Shown here: positions 8,456-17,015 of the stretch, in pieces
How positions within the stretch are numbered: the first letter of the stretch is position 1
How the letters are laid out: every line of letters starts with the position of its first letter
Source: Micromonospora humi
GTDB taxonomy: Bacteria > Actinomycetota > Actinomycetes > Mycobacteriales > Micromonosporaceae
Length of the DNA stretch: 64,000 bases
Direction: 5' to 3'
Assembly: GCF_900090105.1 (NCBI RefSeq)
Contig: NZ_FMDM01000007.1
Span: forward strand, 62,001 to 126,000
The notes under the pieces: model-generated
Databases searched by the model: none
What the model saw: the letters and a program-made list of their open reading frames with translations, nothing else
Told to the model about the DNA's origin: nothing
Position numbers and translations under genes: made by a program

Positions 8456-9615
8456 ACCAGGTCGGGGTATTTGATGCCGGCGCCGGTGTTCAGCACGACG
8501 ACCCGCTCCCCGGGCCGGATCCACCCGCCGGCGCGCAGGTGCCGGGCCGCGGTCAGGCAGGCCGCGCCCTCCGGGCAGAGCAGCAGTCCCTCCCGGGCGG
8601 CGAAGTCGCGCAGGTCGGCGAGGATCTCCGCGTCGTCCACCGCGATCGCGGTGCCGGAACTCTCCCGCAACGCGTCCAGGATCAGCTCGTCGCCGAGCGG
8701 GGCGGGGACGGTGATCCCGAACGCGACGGTGTGCGCGTCCGCCCACGGGGTGGCCCGCGACTCGCCGGCCGCGAACGCGCGCACGATCGGCGCGCAGCCG
8801 GTCGACTGCACGGCCACCAGCCGCGGCAGGCGGTCCTCCACCCAGCCCAACTCGCGCAGCTCGTGCAGCGCCTTGTGGATGCCGATCAGCCCGACGCCGC
8901 CGCCGGTCGGATAGATGATCACATCGGGCACCTGCCAGCCGAGCTGCTCGACGATCTCGTAGCCCATCGTCTTCTTGCCCTCCAGGCGGTAGGGCTCGCG
9001 CAGCGTGCCGGCGTCGAAGACCCGCCCGCCGGACGCGGCCACCAGCGCGGCGATCTCCCGGCCGGCGTCGTTGATCAGACCGTCGATCAGCCGCAGGTCC
9101 GCCCCGGCGGCGAGGCACTCCTGGCGGCAGATGGTCGGCGCGGCCAGCGGCATGGCGATCGTCGCGCCCATCCCGGCCCGGGCCGCGTACGTCGCCCAGG
9201 CCGCGCCGGCGTTGCCGTTGGTCGGCATGGCGATCCGCTCGACGCCCAGCTCCCGGGCCCGGCTCACGCCGACCGCCGCACCCCGGGCCTTGAACGACCC
9301 GGTCGGCGTCAGCCCCTCGTCCTTGACGATCAGCTCGTCCACGCCGATCTCGTGGCCGTACGCCGGGGCGTGCCACAGCGGCGTCCAGCCCTCGCCCAGC
9401 GTGGTGACGAACCGGGGATCGGCCACCGGCAGCAGTTCCCGGTAGCGCCACAGGTCGGCCGGGCGCAGCCCGAACTGCTCCGGGGTCGTGGTGGCGGCCA
9501 CCGCCGCCAGGTCGTAGCGGGCCAGCAGCGGGGACCCGCACCCGCACAGGTTCTGCAGCTTGTCGGCCGGGTGGTCCAGGCCGCAGCGCGGGCACTCCAG
9601 GTGCGTCAGGTGCAC
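8452..9615 (-). CDS. thrC: Threonine synthase (PLP enzyme)
   Basis: Converts O-phospho-L-homoserine to threonine with pyridoxal phosphate. The 387 residues have an N-terminal zinc-ribbon-like patch (CPRC at 9-12, CGC at 24-26), the PLP lysine Lys109 in PTGSFKARG, the phosphate-binding TNGNAGAAW, a glycine-rich TGGGVGLIG and the C-terminal NTGAGIKYPD typical of the family. It is not next to hom or thrB, as they would be in a core operon, so it may be a second copy or a related beta-eliminating enzyme. The start is 9 bases after the stop of the short ligase-like gene, with which it is probably co-transcribed. Confidence 0.85.
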   Translation of the reverse strand: MHLTHLECPRCGLDHPADKLQNLCGCGSPLLARYDLAAVAATTTPEQFGLRPADLWRYRELLPVADPRFVTTLGEGWTPLWHAPAYGHEIGVDELIVKDEGLTPTGSFKARGAAVGVSRARELGVERIAMPTNGNAGAAWATYAARAGMGATIAMPLAAPTICRQECLAAGADLRLIDGLINDAGREIAALVAASGGRVFDAGTLREPYRLEGKKTMGYEIVEQLGWQVPDVIIYPTGGGVGLIGIHKALHELRELGWVEDRLPRLVAVQSTGCAPIVRAFAAGESRATPWADAHTVAFGITVPAPLGDELILDALRESSGTAIAVDDAEILADLRDFAAREGLLLCPEGAACLTAARHLRAGGWIRPGERVVVLNTGAGIKYPDLV

Positions 9616-9624
9616 GGTGGGTCC

Positions 9625-9951
9625 TCAGCTCGCGTCGATGCTCAGCCAGTGCCGACTGCGCCGGCCCGGTTCGTACTCCGAGTCGAGACGCTTCGCCACC
9701 ACTCCCGGGAGCCCCTGCTCACGGGCGGCCCGTAGGGCGTCCGCGCCGACTCCCGGGAACCACGGCGGAGTCTGCCAGTGCGGGCCGGTGAGCGCCAGCG
9801 CGTCGCGCAGTCCACGGCGTTGCGCGTACGGCACGTGGAGGCTGGCCACCCCCTCCAGCCAGCGCAGGTCGACGGCGAGGAACCGGCCGTCGCGCCGGGT
9901 CGGCGGGTGGAGGCGCCCGGCCGGGTCGATCCGCACCCGCCACCTCGACAT
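9625..9951 (-). CDS. Stand-alone fragment of an ATP-dependent DNA ligase
   Basis: A 108-residue protein that matches only the central part of LigD/LigC-type ATP-dependent ligases: FLAVDLRWLEGVASLHVPYAQRR, then GPHWQTPPWFPG, then GLPGVVAKRLDSEYEPGRRS (nucleotidyltransferase motif IV) and HWLSI. The catalytic AMP-accepting Lys motif (KxDG) and the OB-fold domain are absent, and no upstream sequence encodes them (the next gene starts at 10014 on the other strand). It is either a decayed remnant or a small protein using the ligase fold for something else. The frame is intact and the start is uncertain (ATG 9951 with a close GGAG). Confidence 0.6.
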   Translation of the reverse strand: MSRWRVRIDPAGRLHPPTRRDGRFLAVDLRWLEGVASLHVPYAQRRGLRDALALTGPHWQTPPWFPGVGADALRAAREQGLPGVVAKRLDSEYEPGRRSRHWLSIDAS

Positions 9952-10013
9952 TCTCCGTCAGCGTCGGGCGACACGCCGGCATGGCGGCGGCGATCAGGGG
10001 TAGAACCGTCGGC

Positions 10014-10796
10014 ATGGACCTCGACCAGCCCACCCTCCCGCTCACCGGCGACGTCCGGATCCCGCTCCTCGGCTTCGGCACGTGGCAGGCCACCGGCGAG
10101 GACGGCTACCAGGCCGTGCTCGCCGCGCTCGACGCCGGCTACCGCCACCTGGACACCGCCACCATGTACGGCAACGAGAAGGAGGTCGGGCGCGCGGTCA
10201 AGGAGAGCGGACTGCGCCGGGAGGACCTCTTCATCACCACGAAGCTGCCGCCGGACCGGGTCGGCCGGGAGCGGGAGACCATCGAGGCGAGCCTCGACGC
10301 GCTGGACACCGACCACGTCGACCTGTGGCTGGTGCACTGGCCACCGCCCGCGCCCGGCGACAGCATCCCGGTGTGGCGCGAGATGCTGGCCGCCCGGGAC
10401 GAGAACCTGGCCCGCGCGGTCGGCGTGAGCAACTACTCGATCGCGCAGCTCGACGAGCTGATCCAGGCCACCGAGGAGACGCCCGCGGTCAACCAGATCC
10501 GGTGGAGCCCGGCGCTGTACGACAGGCAGACACACGTCGCCCACCGCGACCGGGGGGTGGCGCTGGAGGGCTACAGCCCGTTCAAGACCAGCGACCTGTC
10601 CGACCCGGTGCTGGTCCGCATCGCCCAGGCGCACGACGTGTCGCCCGCCCAGGTGGTGCTGCGCTGGCACATCGACCACGAGACCGTGGTGATCCCGAAG
10701 TCGGTCACGCCGGAGCGGATCCGGGCCAACGCCGACGTGTTCGGGTTCTCGCTGACCGCCGAGGAGATGCGCGACATCGACGCGCTCGGCGGCTGA
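10014..10796 (+). CDS. Aldo/keto reductase
   Basis: NADPH-dependent reductase of aldehydes or ketones, 260 residues, slightly short for the family. The TIM-barrel pattern is clear: IPLLGFGTWQATG at the start, the catalytic Asp and Tyr in YRHLDTATMYGNE, the Lys in ITTKLPPD, the His in LWLVHWPPP, then AVGVSNYS, the cofactor-proximal VLRWHID and VVIPKSVTPERI. This resembles the 2,5-diketo-D-gluconate reductase group, but substrate is not predictable. ATG 10014 matches the family start; an in-frame ATG at 9981 would add 11 residues. It is divergent from the ligase fragment and ends at a strong shared terminator. Confidence 0.92.
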   Translation: MDLDQPTLPLTGDVRIPLLGFGTWQATGEDGYQAVLAALDAGYRHLDTATMYGNEKEVGRAVKESGLRREDLFITTKLPPDRVGRERETIEASLDALDTDHVDLWLVHWPPPAPGDSIPVWREMLAARDENLARAVGVSNYSIAQLDELIQATEETPAVNQIRWSPALYDRQTHVAHRDRGVALEGYSPFKTSDLSDPVLVRIAQAHDVSPAQVVLRWHIDHETVVIPKSVTPERIRANADVFGFSLTAEEMRDIDALGG

Positions 10797-10811
10797 CGCC
10801 GCGTACGCGAA

Positions 10812-10846
10812 GAGGGGGCGCGGTCCGGTGCGGACCGCGCCCCCTC
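10812..10846. terminator. Bidirectional hairpin terminator
   Basis: A perfect 15-base-pair stem (GAGGGGGCGCGGTCC with its complement) and a 5-base loop lie between the convergent stops of the aldo/keto reductase (10796) and the GH12 cellulase (10859). It should end transcription from both sides. Confidence 0.85.
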
Positions 10847-10858
10847 GTGTCGCGACGG

Positions 10859-11992
10859 TCAGCCTCGGGCGCAGGTGGCGCCGTTGAGGGTGAAGCTGCT
10901 CGGCGCGGAGAAGCTGCCGTTCAGCGTGGCCTGGTAGCCGAAGTTGGTCGAGGCGCCCGGGGAGAGGGTGCCGTTGTAGTCGACGTTCCGGGCGGTCACC
11001 GCCGAGCCGCTCTGCGTCACGGTGGCGTTCCACGCGCTCGTCGCGTTCTGCCCGGAGGGCAGGTTGTAGTTGAGCGTCCAGCCGTTGATCGTGCTGTTGC
11101 CGGTGTTCTTCACCGTCACCTCGGCGGTGAAGCCGTTGTTCCACACGTTCGTCGACCGGTAGGTCACGGTGCAGGCCGTGTTGCCCGAGGGCGGCGGCGT
11201 GCTGGTCGGCGGCGTGCTGGTCGGCGGCGTGTTGCCGCCGAGGTTGACGCTCTGCGAGAACGAGTTCACCGCCAGGCCGACGCCGCCCTGCCACGGCTCG
11301 AAGCCGGCCTGGATGCTGGTCAGGTACCAGTCGTTGGTGATCGCGCCCCGGTTGCGGGTGTCGTTGATGAACGCCATCGCGTCGAAGCTGTAGCTGGCGA
11401 CGGCGGACGGCGCCACGTACGAGATGACGTTGTTGGAGCCGTTGCTGCCCCGCCAGACCTCCCAGGTCCGGCCGGCGATGCTGGCGTTGCCGACCGGGGA
11501 GCCGATGGGCTGGATGGAACCCTGTCGGTTGAGCCAGATCATGATCTCCATCTGGTTCACGCCGTCCTTCTTGGGCGACGGGTCGAGCCAGATGTCGTAC
11601 GCGGCGTCGTAGGTCCCGCCGACGTAGTTGAAGCTGATGCTGCTCGGTGCGCTGCTGATGTTCTTGACCTGGGCCGGCAGGTTCGTGCCGGGGGAGCAGT
11701 TGGTGTAGTGGCAGCCGAAGAAGATCGACGGGTACGAGACCGGTGCCCCGTTGGTGGGCGCGGAGCCGTCCGCGCGGGTGATGGAGAAGCCGGTCGAGGT
11801 GACGTTGATGCACTGCTGGGCGCTCGTGCCCCAGCGGTTGTTCTGCACCACGTACCTGCCGCCGATGGTGGTGGAGCCGTACTGCTCGCAGATCTGCGTG
11901 TCGGCCGAAGCGGTGCCGCCGAGCGCGACGGCGACGATGCTGCCGGCGGCCAGCAGGCCGGCCGCGGCGAGGGCTCTGAGTGAACGCTTCAT
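10859..11992 (-). CDS. Secreted GH12 endoglucanase with C-terminal CBM2
   Basis: Extracellular cellulase cutting internal beta-1,4-glucan bonds. The 377 residues contain a signal peptide (about 1-31, MKRSLRALAAAGLLAAGS to ASA), a glycoside hydrolase family 12 domain (about 32-255) with the nucleophile Glu in MEIMIWLNRQG and the acid/base Glu in QAGFEPWQGG, a linker of repeated TPPTS units, and a family-2 cellulose-binding module (about 275-377) bracketed by CTVTYRSTNVW and GATCARG. ATG 11992 follows AAGGAG with 5-base spacing. A CebR-type palindrome lies upstream, suggesting cello-oligosaccharide induction. Confidence 0.93.
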   Translation of the reverse strand: MKRSLRALAAAGLLAAGSIVAVALGGTASADTQICEQYGSTTIGGRYVVQNNRWGTSAQQCINVTSTGFSITRADGSAPTNGAPVSYPSIFFGCHYTNCSPGTNLPAQVKNISSAPSSISFNYVGGTYDAAYDIWLDPSPKKDGVNQMEIMIWLNRQGSIQPIGSPVGNASIAGRTWEVWRGSNGSNNVISYVAPSAVASYSFDAMAFINDTRNRGAITNDWYLTSIQAGFEPWQGGVGLAVNSFSQSVNLGGNTPPTSTPPTSTPPPSGNTACTVTYRSTNVWNNGFTAEVTVKNTGNSTINGWTLNYNLPSGQNATSAWNATVTQSGSAVTARNVDYNGTLSPGASTNFGYQATLNGSFSAPSSFTLNGATCARG

Positions 11993-12042
11993 GATGCTCC
12001 TTGGTTCGGCGCGGGGGCGCCGGGACTGTCGGGGGGTACGCG

Positions 12043-12056
12043 CGGGAGCGCTCCCA
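12043..12056 (-). promoter_or_regulatory. CebR-like (LacI family) operator upstream of the cellulase
   Basis: CGGGAGCGCTCCCA differs at one end base from the TGGGAGCGCTCCCA consensus bound by CebR/CelR repressors of cellulose genes in Streptomyces and Thermobifida (family knowledge). It sits 51 bases before the GH12 start codon, a normal operator position. Repressor release by cellobiose would induce the cellulase. Confidence 0.8.
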
Positions 12057-12214
12057 AGTTCACCAGAACACATTTACATGTTTGAAACCGTTGCGCAACT
12101 GAACCGGTTAAGAAGAGTGCGGAGCGGGTCGGCGGCCACTTCCGCCGCCTGATTGCGGCGAGTAGTGTCTTGCCTCCGACGCGTTCCGACCCCCTCCCGG
12201 AGGCGTACCCCACG

Positions 12215-13321
12215 ATGGGTGGTTCTCCCCTGCGCATCCTCGTCGTCGGCGCGGGCATCGCCGGCCTCGCCGTGGCCCGGGCGCTGCGCCTGGCGGGGTT
12301 CCGGCCCGACGTCACCGAGCGGCTGCCACCCACCGAACACACCGACACCGGCCTCTACCTCCCCGGCAACGCCGCCCGGGCGATGCGCCGGCTCGACCTG
12401 GACGGCCCGCTGCGGCCGCTCGGCGAGGTGATCCACCGGCAGCGCTTCCTCGACGCCGCCGGCTCGCCGCTGTGCGAGGTGGACCTGGACGCGCTCTGGG
12501 CCGGCGTGGGGGAGTGCCGCGCCCTGCCCCGGGCCGAGCTGCACCGGGTCCTGCTCACCGGGGCCGGCGGCGCGGTCCGGCACGGCGCCGAGGTGAGCAC
12601 CGTCGAGCCGCTGCCCGGCGGTGTCGCGGTCGGTTTCACCGACGGCACCGGCGGGGAGTACGACCTGGTCGTCGGCGCGGACGGGCCGCGCTCCGCGGTA
12701 CGCACCCTGGCCGCGCTCGGCGGCCCGCCGCGCGCCGCCGGGCAGGTGATCTACCGCGCCGTGGTGCAGGGCGGCCCGCGGGTCGCCGACTGGACCGCGC
12801 TGCTCGGCCAGCGGGCCGGCTTCCTCGTGGTGCCGCTCGGCGCGGGCCGGCTCTACTGCTGTGCCGACGAGGCCGGGAGCGTCCTGCCGGCCGACCCGCT
12901 GGCCCGGCTGCACGAGCTGTTCGGCCACTACGGCGGCCCGGTGCCGGAGGTGCTCGCCGCGCTGGAGACGGTGCACGTGGAGCGCACCGAGGAGGTCGAG
13001 CTGGGGCGCTGGTTCCACGGCCGGGTGCTGCTGGTCGGTGACGCCGCTCACGCCGTCGCGCCGACCCTCTCCCAGGGCGCCGCCATGGCGCTGGAGGACG
13101 CCGTCGTGCTCGCCGAGTCGCTGCGCGCCGCCGGCAGCGTCGACGCCGCGCTGATCGCGTACGAGAGTCGCCGCCGGCCGCGTACCCGCTGGGTGCGGGA
13201 CCGGACCCGGGACCGCAACCGCACCCGCGACGTGCCGCCGGCGCTGCGCGACCCGGTGCTGCGCGGGCGCGGCGGGCGGATCTTCGGAGAGCACTACCGG
13301 CTCCTCACCGGACCGCTGTAG
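12215..13321 (+). CDS. FAD-dependent monooxygenase (FAD_binding_3 type)
   Basis: A 368-residue flavin hydroxylase-like enzyme. It has the dinucleotide-binding motif ILVVGAGIAGLAVARAL at the start, the second FAD motif DLVVGADGPRSAVRT (about 150-165), and the GD motif VLLVGDAAHAVAPTLSQGAAMALEDAVVLAE (about 270-300), in the order found in salicylate/p-hydroxybenzoate hydroxylases. It ends soon after the third motif, as in compact members. The substrate is unknown. ATG 12215 gives the usual distance to the first motif, with GGAGG a little far upstream; an earlier ATG at 12170 is possible. It is divergent from the cellulase and not obviously linked to it. Confidence 0.88.
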   Translation: MGGSPLRILVVGAGIAGLAVARALRLAGFRPDVTERLPPTEHTDTGLYLPGNAARAMRRLDLDGPLRPLGEVIHRQRFLDAAGSPLCEVDLDALWAGVGECRALPRAELHRVLLTGAGGAVRHGAEVSTVEPLPGGVAVGFTDGTGGEYDLVVGADGPRSAVRTLAALGGPPRAAGQVIYRAVVQGGPRVADWTALLGQRAGFLVVPLGAGRLYCCADEAGSVLPADPLARLHELFGHYGGPVPEVLAALETVHVERTEEVELGRWFHGRVLLVGDAAHAVAPTLSQGAAMALEDAVVLAESLRAAGSVDAALIAYESRRRPRTRWVRDRTRDRNRTRDVPPALRDPVLRGRGGRIFGEHYRLLTGPL

Positions 13322-13449
13322 CGGGTCGAAGATCGTAGCCGCCCACCCCACGCGGCGGGGCCACCTACCGGGGACTATCCTCCTTGCGGATGACGGCTGC
13401 GCCGATGACCAGCGCGCCGAGCGGGACAACCCAGAACCGGAGGCCACTC

Positions 13450-15207
13450 GTGACCACCGTCGCACCCAAGCCGGTCGTGACCCGGCCCTGGCCGGTCCGC
13501 GAGCCGGTCAAGGGGTCGGCCATCGCGCGGCTGCTGCGCACCACGGACGCGAAGCAGATCGGGATCATGTACATGGTCACCGCGTTCGCGTTCTTCATGA
13601 TCGGTGGCCTGATGGCCCTGATCATGCGCGCCGAGCTGGCGCGACCGGGGCTGCAGTTCCTGTCGCCCGAGCAGTACAACCAGCTCTTCACCATGCACGG
13701 CACGATCATGCTGCTGTTCTTCGCGACGCCGATCGTGTTCGCCTTCGCGAACTACGTGGTGCCGCTGCAGATCGGCGCGCCGGACGTGTCGTTCCCCCGG
13801 CTCAACGCGTTCGCGTACTGGCTCTACCTCTTCGGTGGCACGCTCGCCGTGGCCGGTTTCATCAGCCCCGGCGGCGCGGCCGACTTCGGCTGGACGGCCT
13901 ACACGCCGCTGAGCACCGTCGAGCACTCGCCGGGCGTCGGCGCCAACATGTGGGTGGTCGGCCTGGCCATCTCCGGTCTGGGCACCATCCTCGGCGCGGT
14001 CAACCTGATCACCACGATCCTGACCCTGCGCGCCCCCGGCATGACCATGTTCCGGATGCCGATCTTCACCTGGAACATGCTGGTCACCAGCCTGCTGGCG
14101 ATCCTGGTCTTCCCGCTGCTGGCAGCCGCGCTGTTCGCGCTCGCCGCGGACCGCATCATCGGCGCCCACGTGTACGACCCGGCGACCGGCGGCCCGATGC
14201 TGTGGCAGCACCTGTTCTGGTTCTTCGGGCACCCCGAGGTCTACATCGTGGCGCTGCCGTTCTTCGGCATCATCACCGAGATCATCCCGGTCTTCTCCCG
14301 CAAGCCGATCTTCGGCTACAAGGGCCTGGTCGCCGCGACCGTCGCCATCGCCGCGCTGTCGATGAGCGTCTGGGCGCACCACATGTTCGCCACCGGCCAG
14401 GTGCTGCTGCCGTTCTTCAGCTTCCTGAGCTACCTGATCGCCGTGCCCACCGGTATGAAGTTCTTCAACTGGATCGGCACCATGTGGCGGGGGCAGATCA
14501 CCTTCGAGACGCCGATGCTGTGGGCGATCGGCTTCCTGGTGACGTTCCTCTTCGGTGGCCTCACCGGCGTGCTGCTGGCCAGCCCGCCGATCGACTTCCA
14601 CCTGCACGACTCGTACTTCGTGGTGGCGCACTTCCACTACGTGCTCTTCGGCACCATCGTCTTCGCCGTCTTCGCCGGCATCTACTTCTGGTTCCCGAAG
14701 ATGTTCGGCCGGATGCTCGACGAGCGACTCGGCAAGATCCACTTCTGGCTGACCATGATCGGCTTCCACACCACGTTCCTGGTGCAGCACTGGCTCGGCG
14801 CCGAGGGCATGCCCCGCCGGTACGCCGACTACCAGGCCGACGACGGCTTCACCACGCTGAACATGGTCTCCACCATCGGCGCGTTCATCACCGGCATCTC
14901 GACCCTGCCGTTCATCTGGAACTGCTGGAAGTCGTACAAGACCGGCCCGGTGGTCGAGGTGGACGACCCGTGGGGTCACGGCAACTCGCTGGAGTGGGCC
15001 ACCTCCTGCCCGCCGCCGCTGCGTAACTTCGACCGGATGCCGCGGATCCGCTCCGAGCGGCCGGCCTTCGACGCGAAGTTCCCCGAGCTGGCCGCCGGGC
15101 AGAGCGTGGCCGGCCCGCCGGAGGGCGGCGCCAAGCCGCTCACCAGCGAGGTCAACGGTGGCGCCAGCTACCAGGAGGACACCGCCGGGAACCTCGACCA
15201 GCGCTGA
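13450..15207 (+). CDS. ctaD: Cytochrome c oxidase subunit I (aa3 type)
   Basis: Catalytic subunit of the terminal oxidase, holding heme a, heme a3 and CuB in the cytoplasmic membrane. The 585-residue protein has about twelve membrane helices with the heme a ligand in [11 protein letters not shown], CuB ligands in [15 protein letters not shown] and VWAHHMF, and the paired histidines in [11 protein letters not shown]. The C-terminal cytoplasmic tail (about 515-585) is typical of actinobacterial CtaD. The GTG at 13450 is preceded by GGAGG at 6 bases, which decides the start against an in-frame ATG at 13384. The other oxidase genes are not adjacent, as is common in actinomycetes. Confidence 0.97.
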   Translation: MTTVAPKPVVTRPWPVREPVKGSAIARLLRTTDAKQIGIMYMVTAFAFFMIGGLMALIMRAELARPGLQFLSPEQYNQLFTMHGTIMLLFFATPIVFAFANYVVPLQIGAPDVSFPRLNAFAYWLYLFGGTLAVAGFISPGGAADFGWTAYTPLSTVEHSPGVGANMWVVGLAISGLGTILGAVNLITTILTLRAPGMTMFRMPIFTWNMLVTSLLAILVFPLLAAALFALAADRIIGAHVYDPATGGPMLWQHLFWFFGHPEVYIVALPFFGIITEIIPVFSRKPIFGYKGLVAATVAIAALSMSVWAHHMFATGQVLLPFFSFLSYLIAVPTGMKFFNWIGTMWRGQITFETPMLWAIGFLVTFLFGGLTGVLLASPPIDFHLHDSYFVVAHFHYVLFGTIVFAVFAGIYFWFPKMFGRMLDERLGKIHFWLTMIGFHTTFLVQHWLGAEGMPRRYADYQADDGFTTLNMVSTIGAFITGISTLPFIWNCWKSYKTGPVVEVDDPWGHGNSLEWATSCPPPLRNFDRMPRIRSERPAFDAKFPELAAGQSVAGPPEGGAKPLTSEVNGGASYQEDTAGNLDQR

Positions 15208-15226
15208 CTCACCCCGCCGAACCACT

Positions 15227-15266
15227 GAACGGGCGCCGCACCCCACCCGGGGCGCGGCGCCCGTTC
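15227..15266 (+). terminator. Hairpin terminator after ctaD
   Basis: A perfect 13-base-pair stem (GAACGGGCGCCGC with its complement) and a 14-base loop, 20 bases after the ctaD stop. Confidence 0.8.
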
Positions 15267-15446
15267 CGTCCCGCCCGCCCGCCGGGCCCGCCCGACGGGT
15301 CCGGGTCGCCCACGCGTTGACGGCCGAGCACGGCGTGGCACGCTGTCCCCGGACCAGCCCGCGGCGCTCGGCGAACGCCCCCTGCTCGGCGAACGCATCC
15401 GCTCGGCGCTCGCGCACGGAACGTGACGCGACCGGATAAGGCATCA

Positions 15447-15504
15447 CTTTTCCGCGGTATACCTCAGAGGCATAAACATGCCCGAGAGGTATACCGCTGA
15501 AAAG
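15447..15504. repeat. Long two-part palindrome (GGTATACC element)
   Basis: Outer arms CTTTTCCGCGGTATACCTC and GAGGTATACCGCTGAAAAG pair at 18 of 19 positions, and an inner GGCAT/ATGCC stem closes on an AAAC loop. The AT-content of the arms stands out from the flanking GC-rich DNA. No protein is encoded. It resembles a dispersed Micromonospora palindrome from memory. It lies in the gap 15208-15731, which otherwise holds the ctaD terminator and a tandem repeat. Confidence 0.75.
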
Positions 15505-15520
15505 CAGACCCTTCTCCGGA

Positions 15521-15646
15521 GCCGGCCCGGTCACGCCGGCCCGGTCACGCCGGCCCGGTCACGCCGGCCCGGTCACGCCGGCCCGGTCACGCCGGCCCGG
15601 TCACGCCGGCCCGGTCACGCCGGCCCGGTCACGCCGGCCCGGGGCA
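15521..15646. repeat. 14-bp tandem repeat, eight exact copies plus one degenerate
   Basis: The unit GCCGGCCCGGTCAC is repeated head to tail eight times, followed by one degraded copy. Spacing is constant with no unique spacers, so this is not a CRISPR array. It is non-coding and lies beyond the 3' end of the convergent MFS gene (stop 15732). Copy number is likely to vary between strains. Confidence 0.9.
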
Positions 15647-15731
15647 CGCCGGGCGGGCTCGGCGGGTACTCGGCCCGGCGCTCGCGCGGCGCTTCCGCCC
15701 GTGCCAGCGCGGAGAGGGTGGCGGGGAGGCG

Positions 15732-16976
15732 TCAGGGGGTAGCGGGGGCCAGGTCGGGGTCGGGGGTGACGACGGCGGGCGGCGGGGTGCGGCGGTGGCG
15801 CAGCTCGACCGGGAGCACCGCCAGCGCCACCAGGCACCCGATCGCGCCGGTGACCACGAAGCCCCACGCCGGTGCGGAGGCGTCGATCACCGCGCCGGCC
15901 AGCGGCGCGCCCAGGGCGATGCCGACGGTGACCGCCGAGCCGTGCAGGCCCATCGCCATGCCCCGCACGCCGGCCGGGGCCAGCCGGCTGACCGCGTCCG
16001 AGGTGGCCGCGATGGTGGGTGCGCAGAGCGCACCGGTCGGGATCAGCGCGAGGCTGAGCAACCACCAGTGCGAGCCGCCCAGCCCGACCGGGATCGTGGT
16101 GACGCTGAGCGCCGCCATCAGCGCCAGCGGCGAGAACGAACGGCGTACCGCGCCGTAGGCGAAGCCGCCCACCAGCGAGGCGACCGCCCAGGCGGCCAGC
16201 ACCGCGCCGGTCCAGCCGACCTCGCCGCCGGCCCGGAGCACCGCCACCACGGCCACGTCGGTGCCGCCCAGCACCAGCGTGGCAGCCAGGCTGACCGCCA
16301 GCACGGCGAGCAGGCGCGGGGTGAGCCACTCGCGGCGCGGCACCGGACGCTGCGGCCCGGTCGGCTCGTCGGCCGCCCGGGTCGGCGGGTTCAGCAGCCA
16401 GAAGCAGATGCCGGAGGCGACGATGCCGGCGCCGACCGCCCAGAGCGTCAGGCGCGGCGTGACGGCGGTGGCCAGGGCCACCGCGAGGGCGGGGCCGACC
16501 ATGAACGACAGCTCCACCGACATCGAGTCCAGCGCGTACGCCGGGCGGCGTCGCTCCGCCGGCACCAGCGCGGCGATCGACTGGCGGACCACCGAGAAGA
16601 CCGGCAGCGCGAGCAGCCCGGCCAGGAAGGCGGTGGGCAGCAGCACGGGGTAGGACAGGCTGGGCGCGGCGGCCCAGAAGATGCCCTCGACGACGGTGCA
16701 GAGCAGCAGCACCGGCCGCAGCCCGCGGCGATCGACCAGCCGGCCGAGCAGCGGCGCGCCGAGCGCGGCGCCGATCGTGGACGCGGCGCCGACCAGGCCG
16801 GCCGCGCCGTAGCCCCGACCGAGGTCGAGCACCACGTAGAAGGTCAGCGTCACCCCGACCGCGGTCAGCGGGACGCGGGCCAGCACCGACACCAGCAGCA
16901 GCGACCGCAGGCCGGGCAGGGCGAGCGCCTCCCGGTAAGGCTTCAGGTTCACGACGGGCCGTACCTCCCGCGCCAT
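15732..16976 (-). CDS. MFS transporter
   Basis: Twelve-helix cytoplasmic membrane transporter of about 414 residues. The loop GRLVDRRGLRPVLLLCTVVEG between helices 2 and 3 is the classic MFS motif A. The second half (LAVLAVSLAATLVLGG, LALIPTGALCAPTIAATSD) is consistent with a drug/metabolite efflux or sugar-exporter subfamily. It ends in a Pro-rich hydrophilic tail. It lies 39 bases downstream of pncA on the same strand, so it may share the NAD-salvage transcript, but the substrate is not shown. The start may be ATG 16976 or a GTG about 24 bases further in. Confidence 0.88.
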   Translation of the reverse strand: MAREVRPVVNLKPYREALALPGLRSLLLVSVLARVPLTAVGVTLTFYVVLDLGRGYGAAGLVGAASTIGAALGAPLLGRLVDRRGLRPVLLLCTVVEGIFWAAAPSLSYPVLLPTAFLAGLLALPVFSVVRQSIAALVPAERRRPAYALDSMSVELSFMVGPALAVALATAVTPRLTLWAVGAGIVASGICFWLLNPPTRAADEPTGPQRPVPRREWLTPRLLAVLAVSLAATLVLGGTDVAVVAVLRAGGEVGWTGAVLAAWAVASLVGGFAYGAVRRSFSPLALMAALSVTTIPVGLGGSHWWLLSLALIPTGALCAPTIAATSDAVSRLAPAGVRGMAMGLHGSAVTVGIALGAPLAGAVIDASAPAWGFVVTGAIGCLVALAVLPVELRHRRTPPPAVVTPDPDLAPATP

Positions 16977-17015
16977 CCTGGGCGCCGGGTATGACAACGG
17001 CAAGCGATTACCTGG

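Noticed and set aside
9616..9624. Fusion of the ligase fragment with thrC
   Set aside because: The two are in different frames with a clear stop and a new ATG; no single protein is formed.
13375..15534. Long minus-strand open frame opposite ctaD
   Set aside because: Composition is Glu/Asp/Arg/His-rich and repetitive, typical of the antisense of a membrane protein gene; no homology is recognised.
15521..15646. Possible CRISPR array
   Set aside because: The repeats are head to tail with no spacers, the unit is 14 bp, and there are no cas genes.
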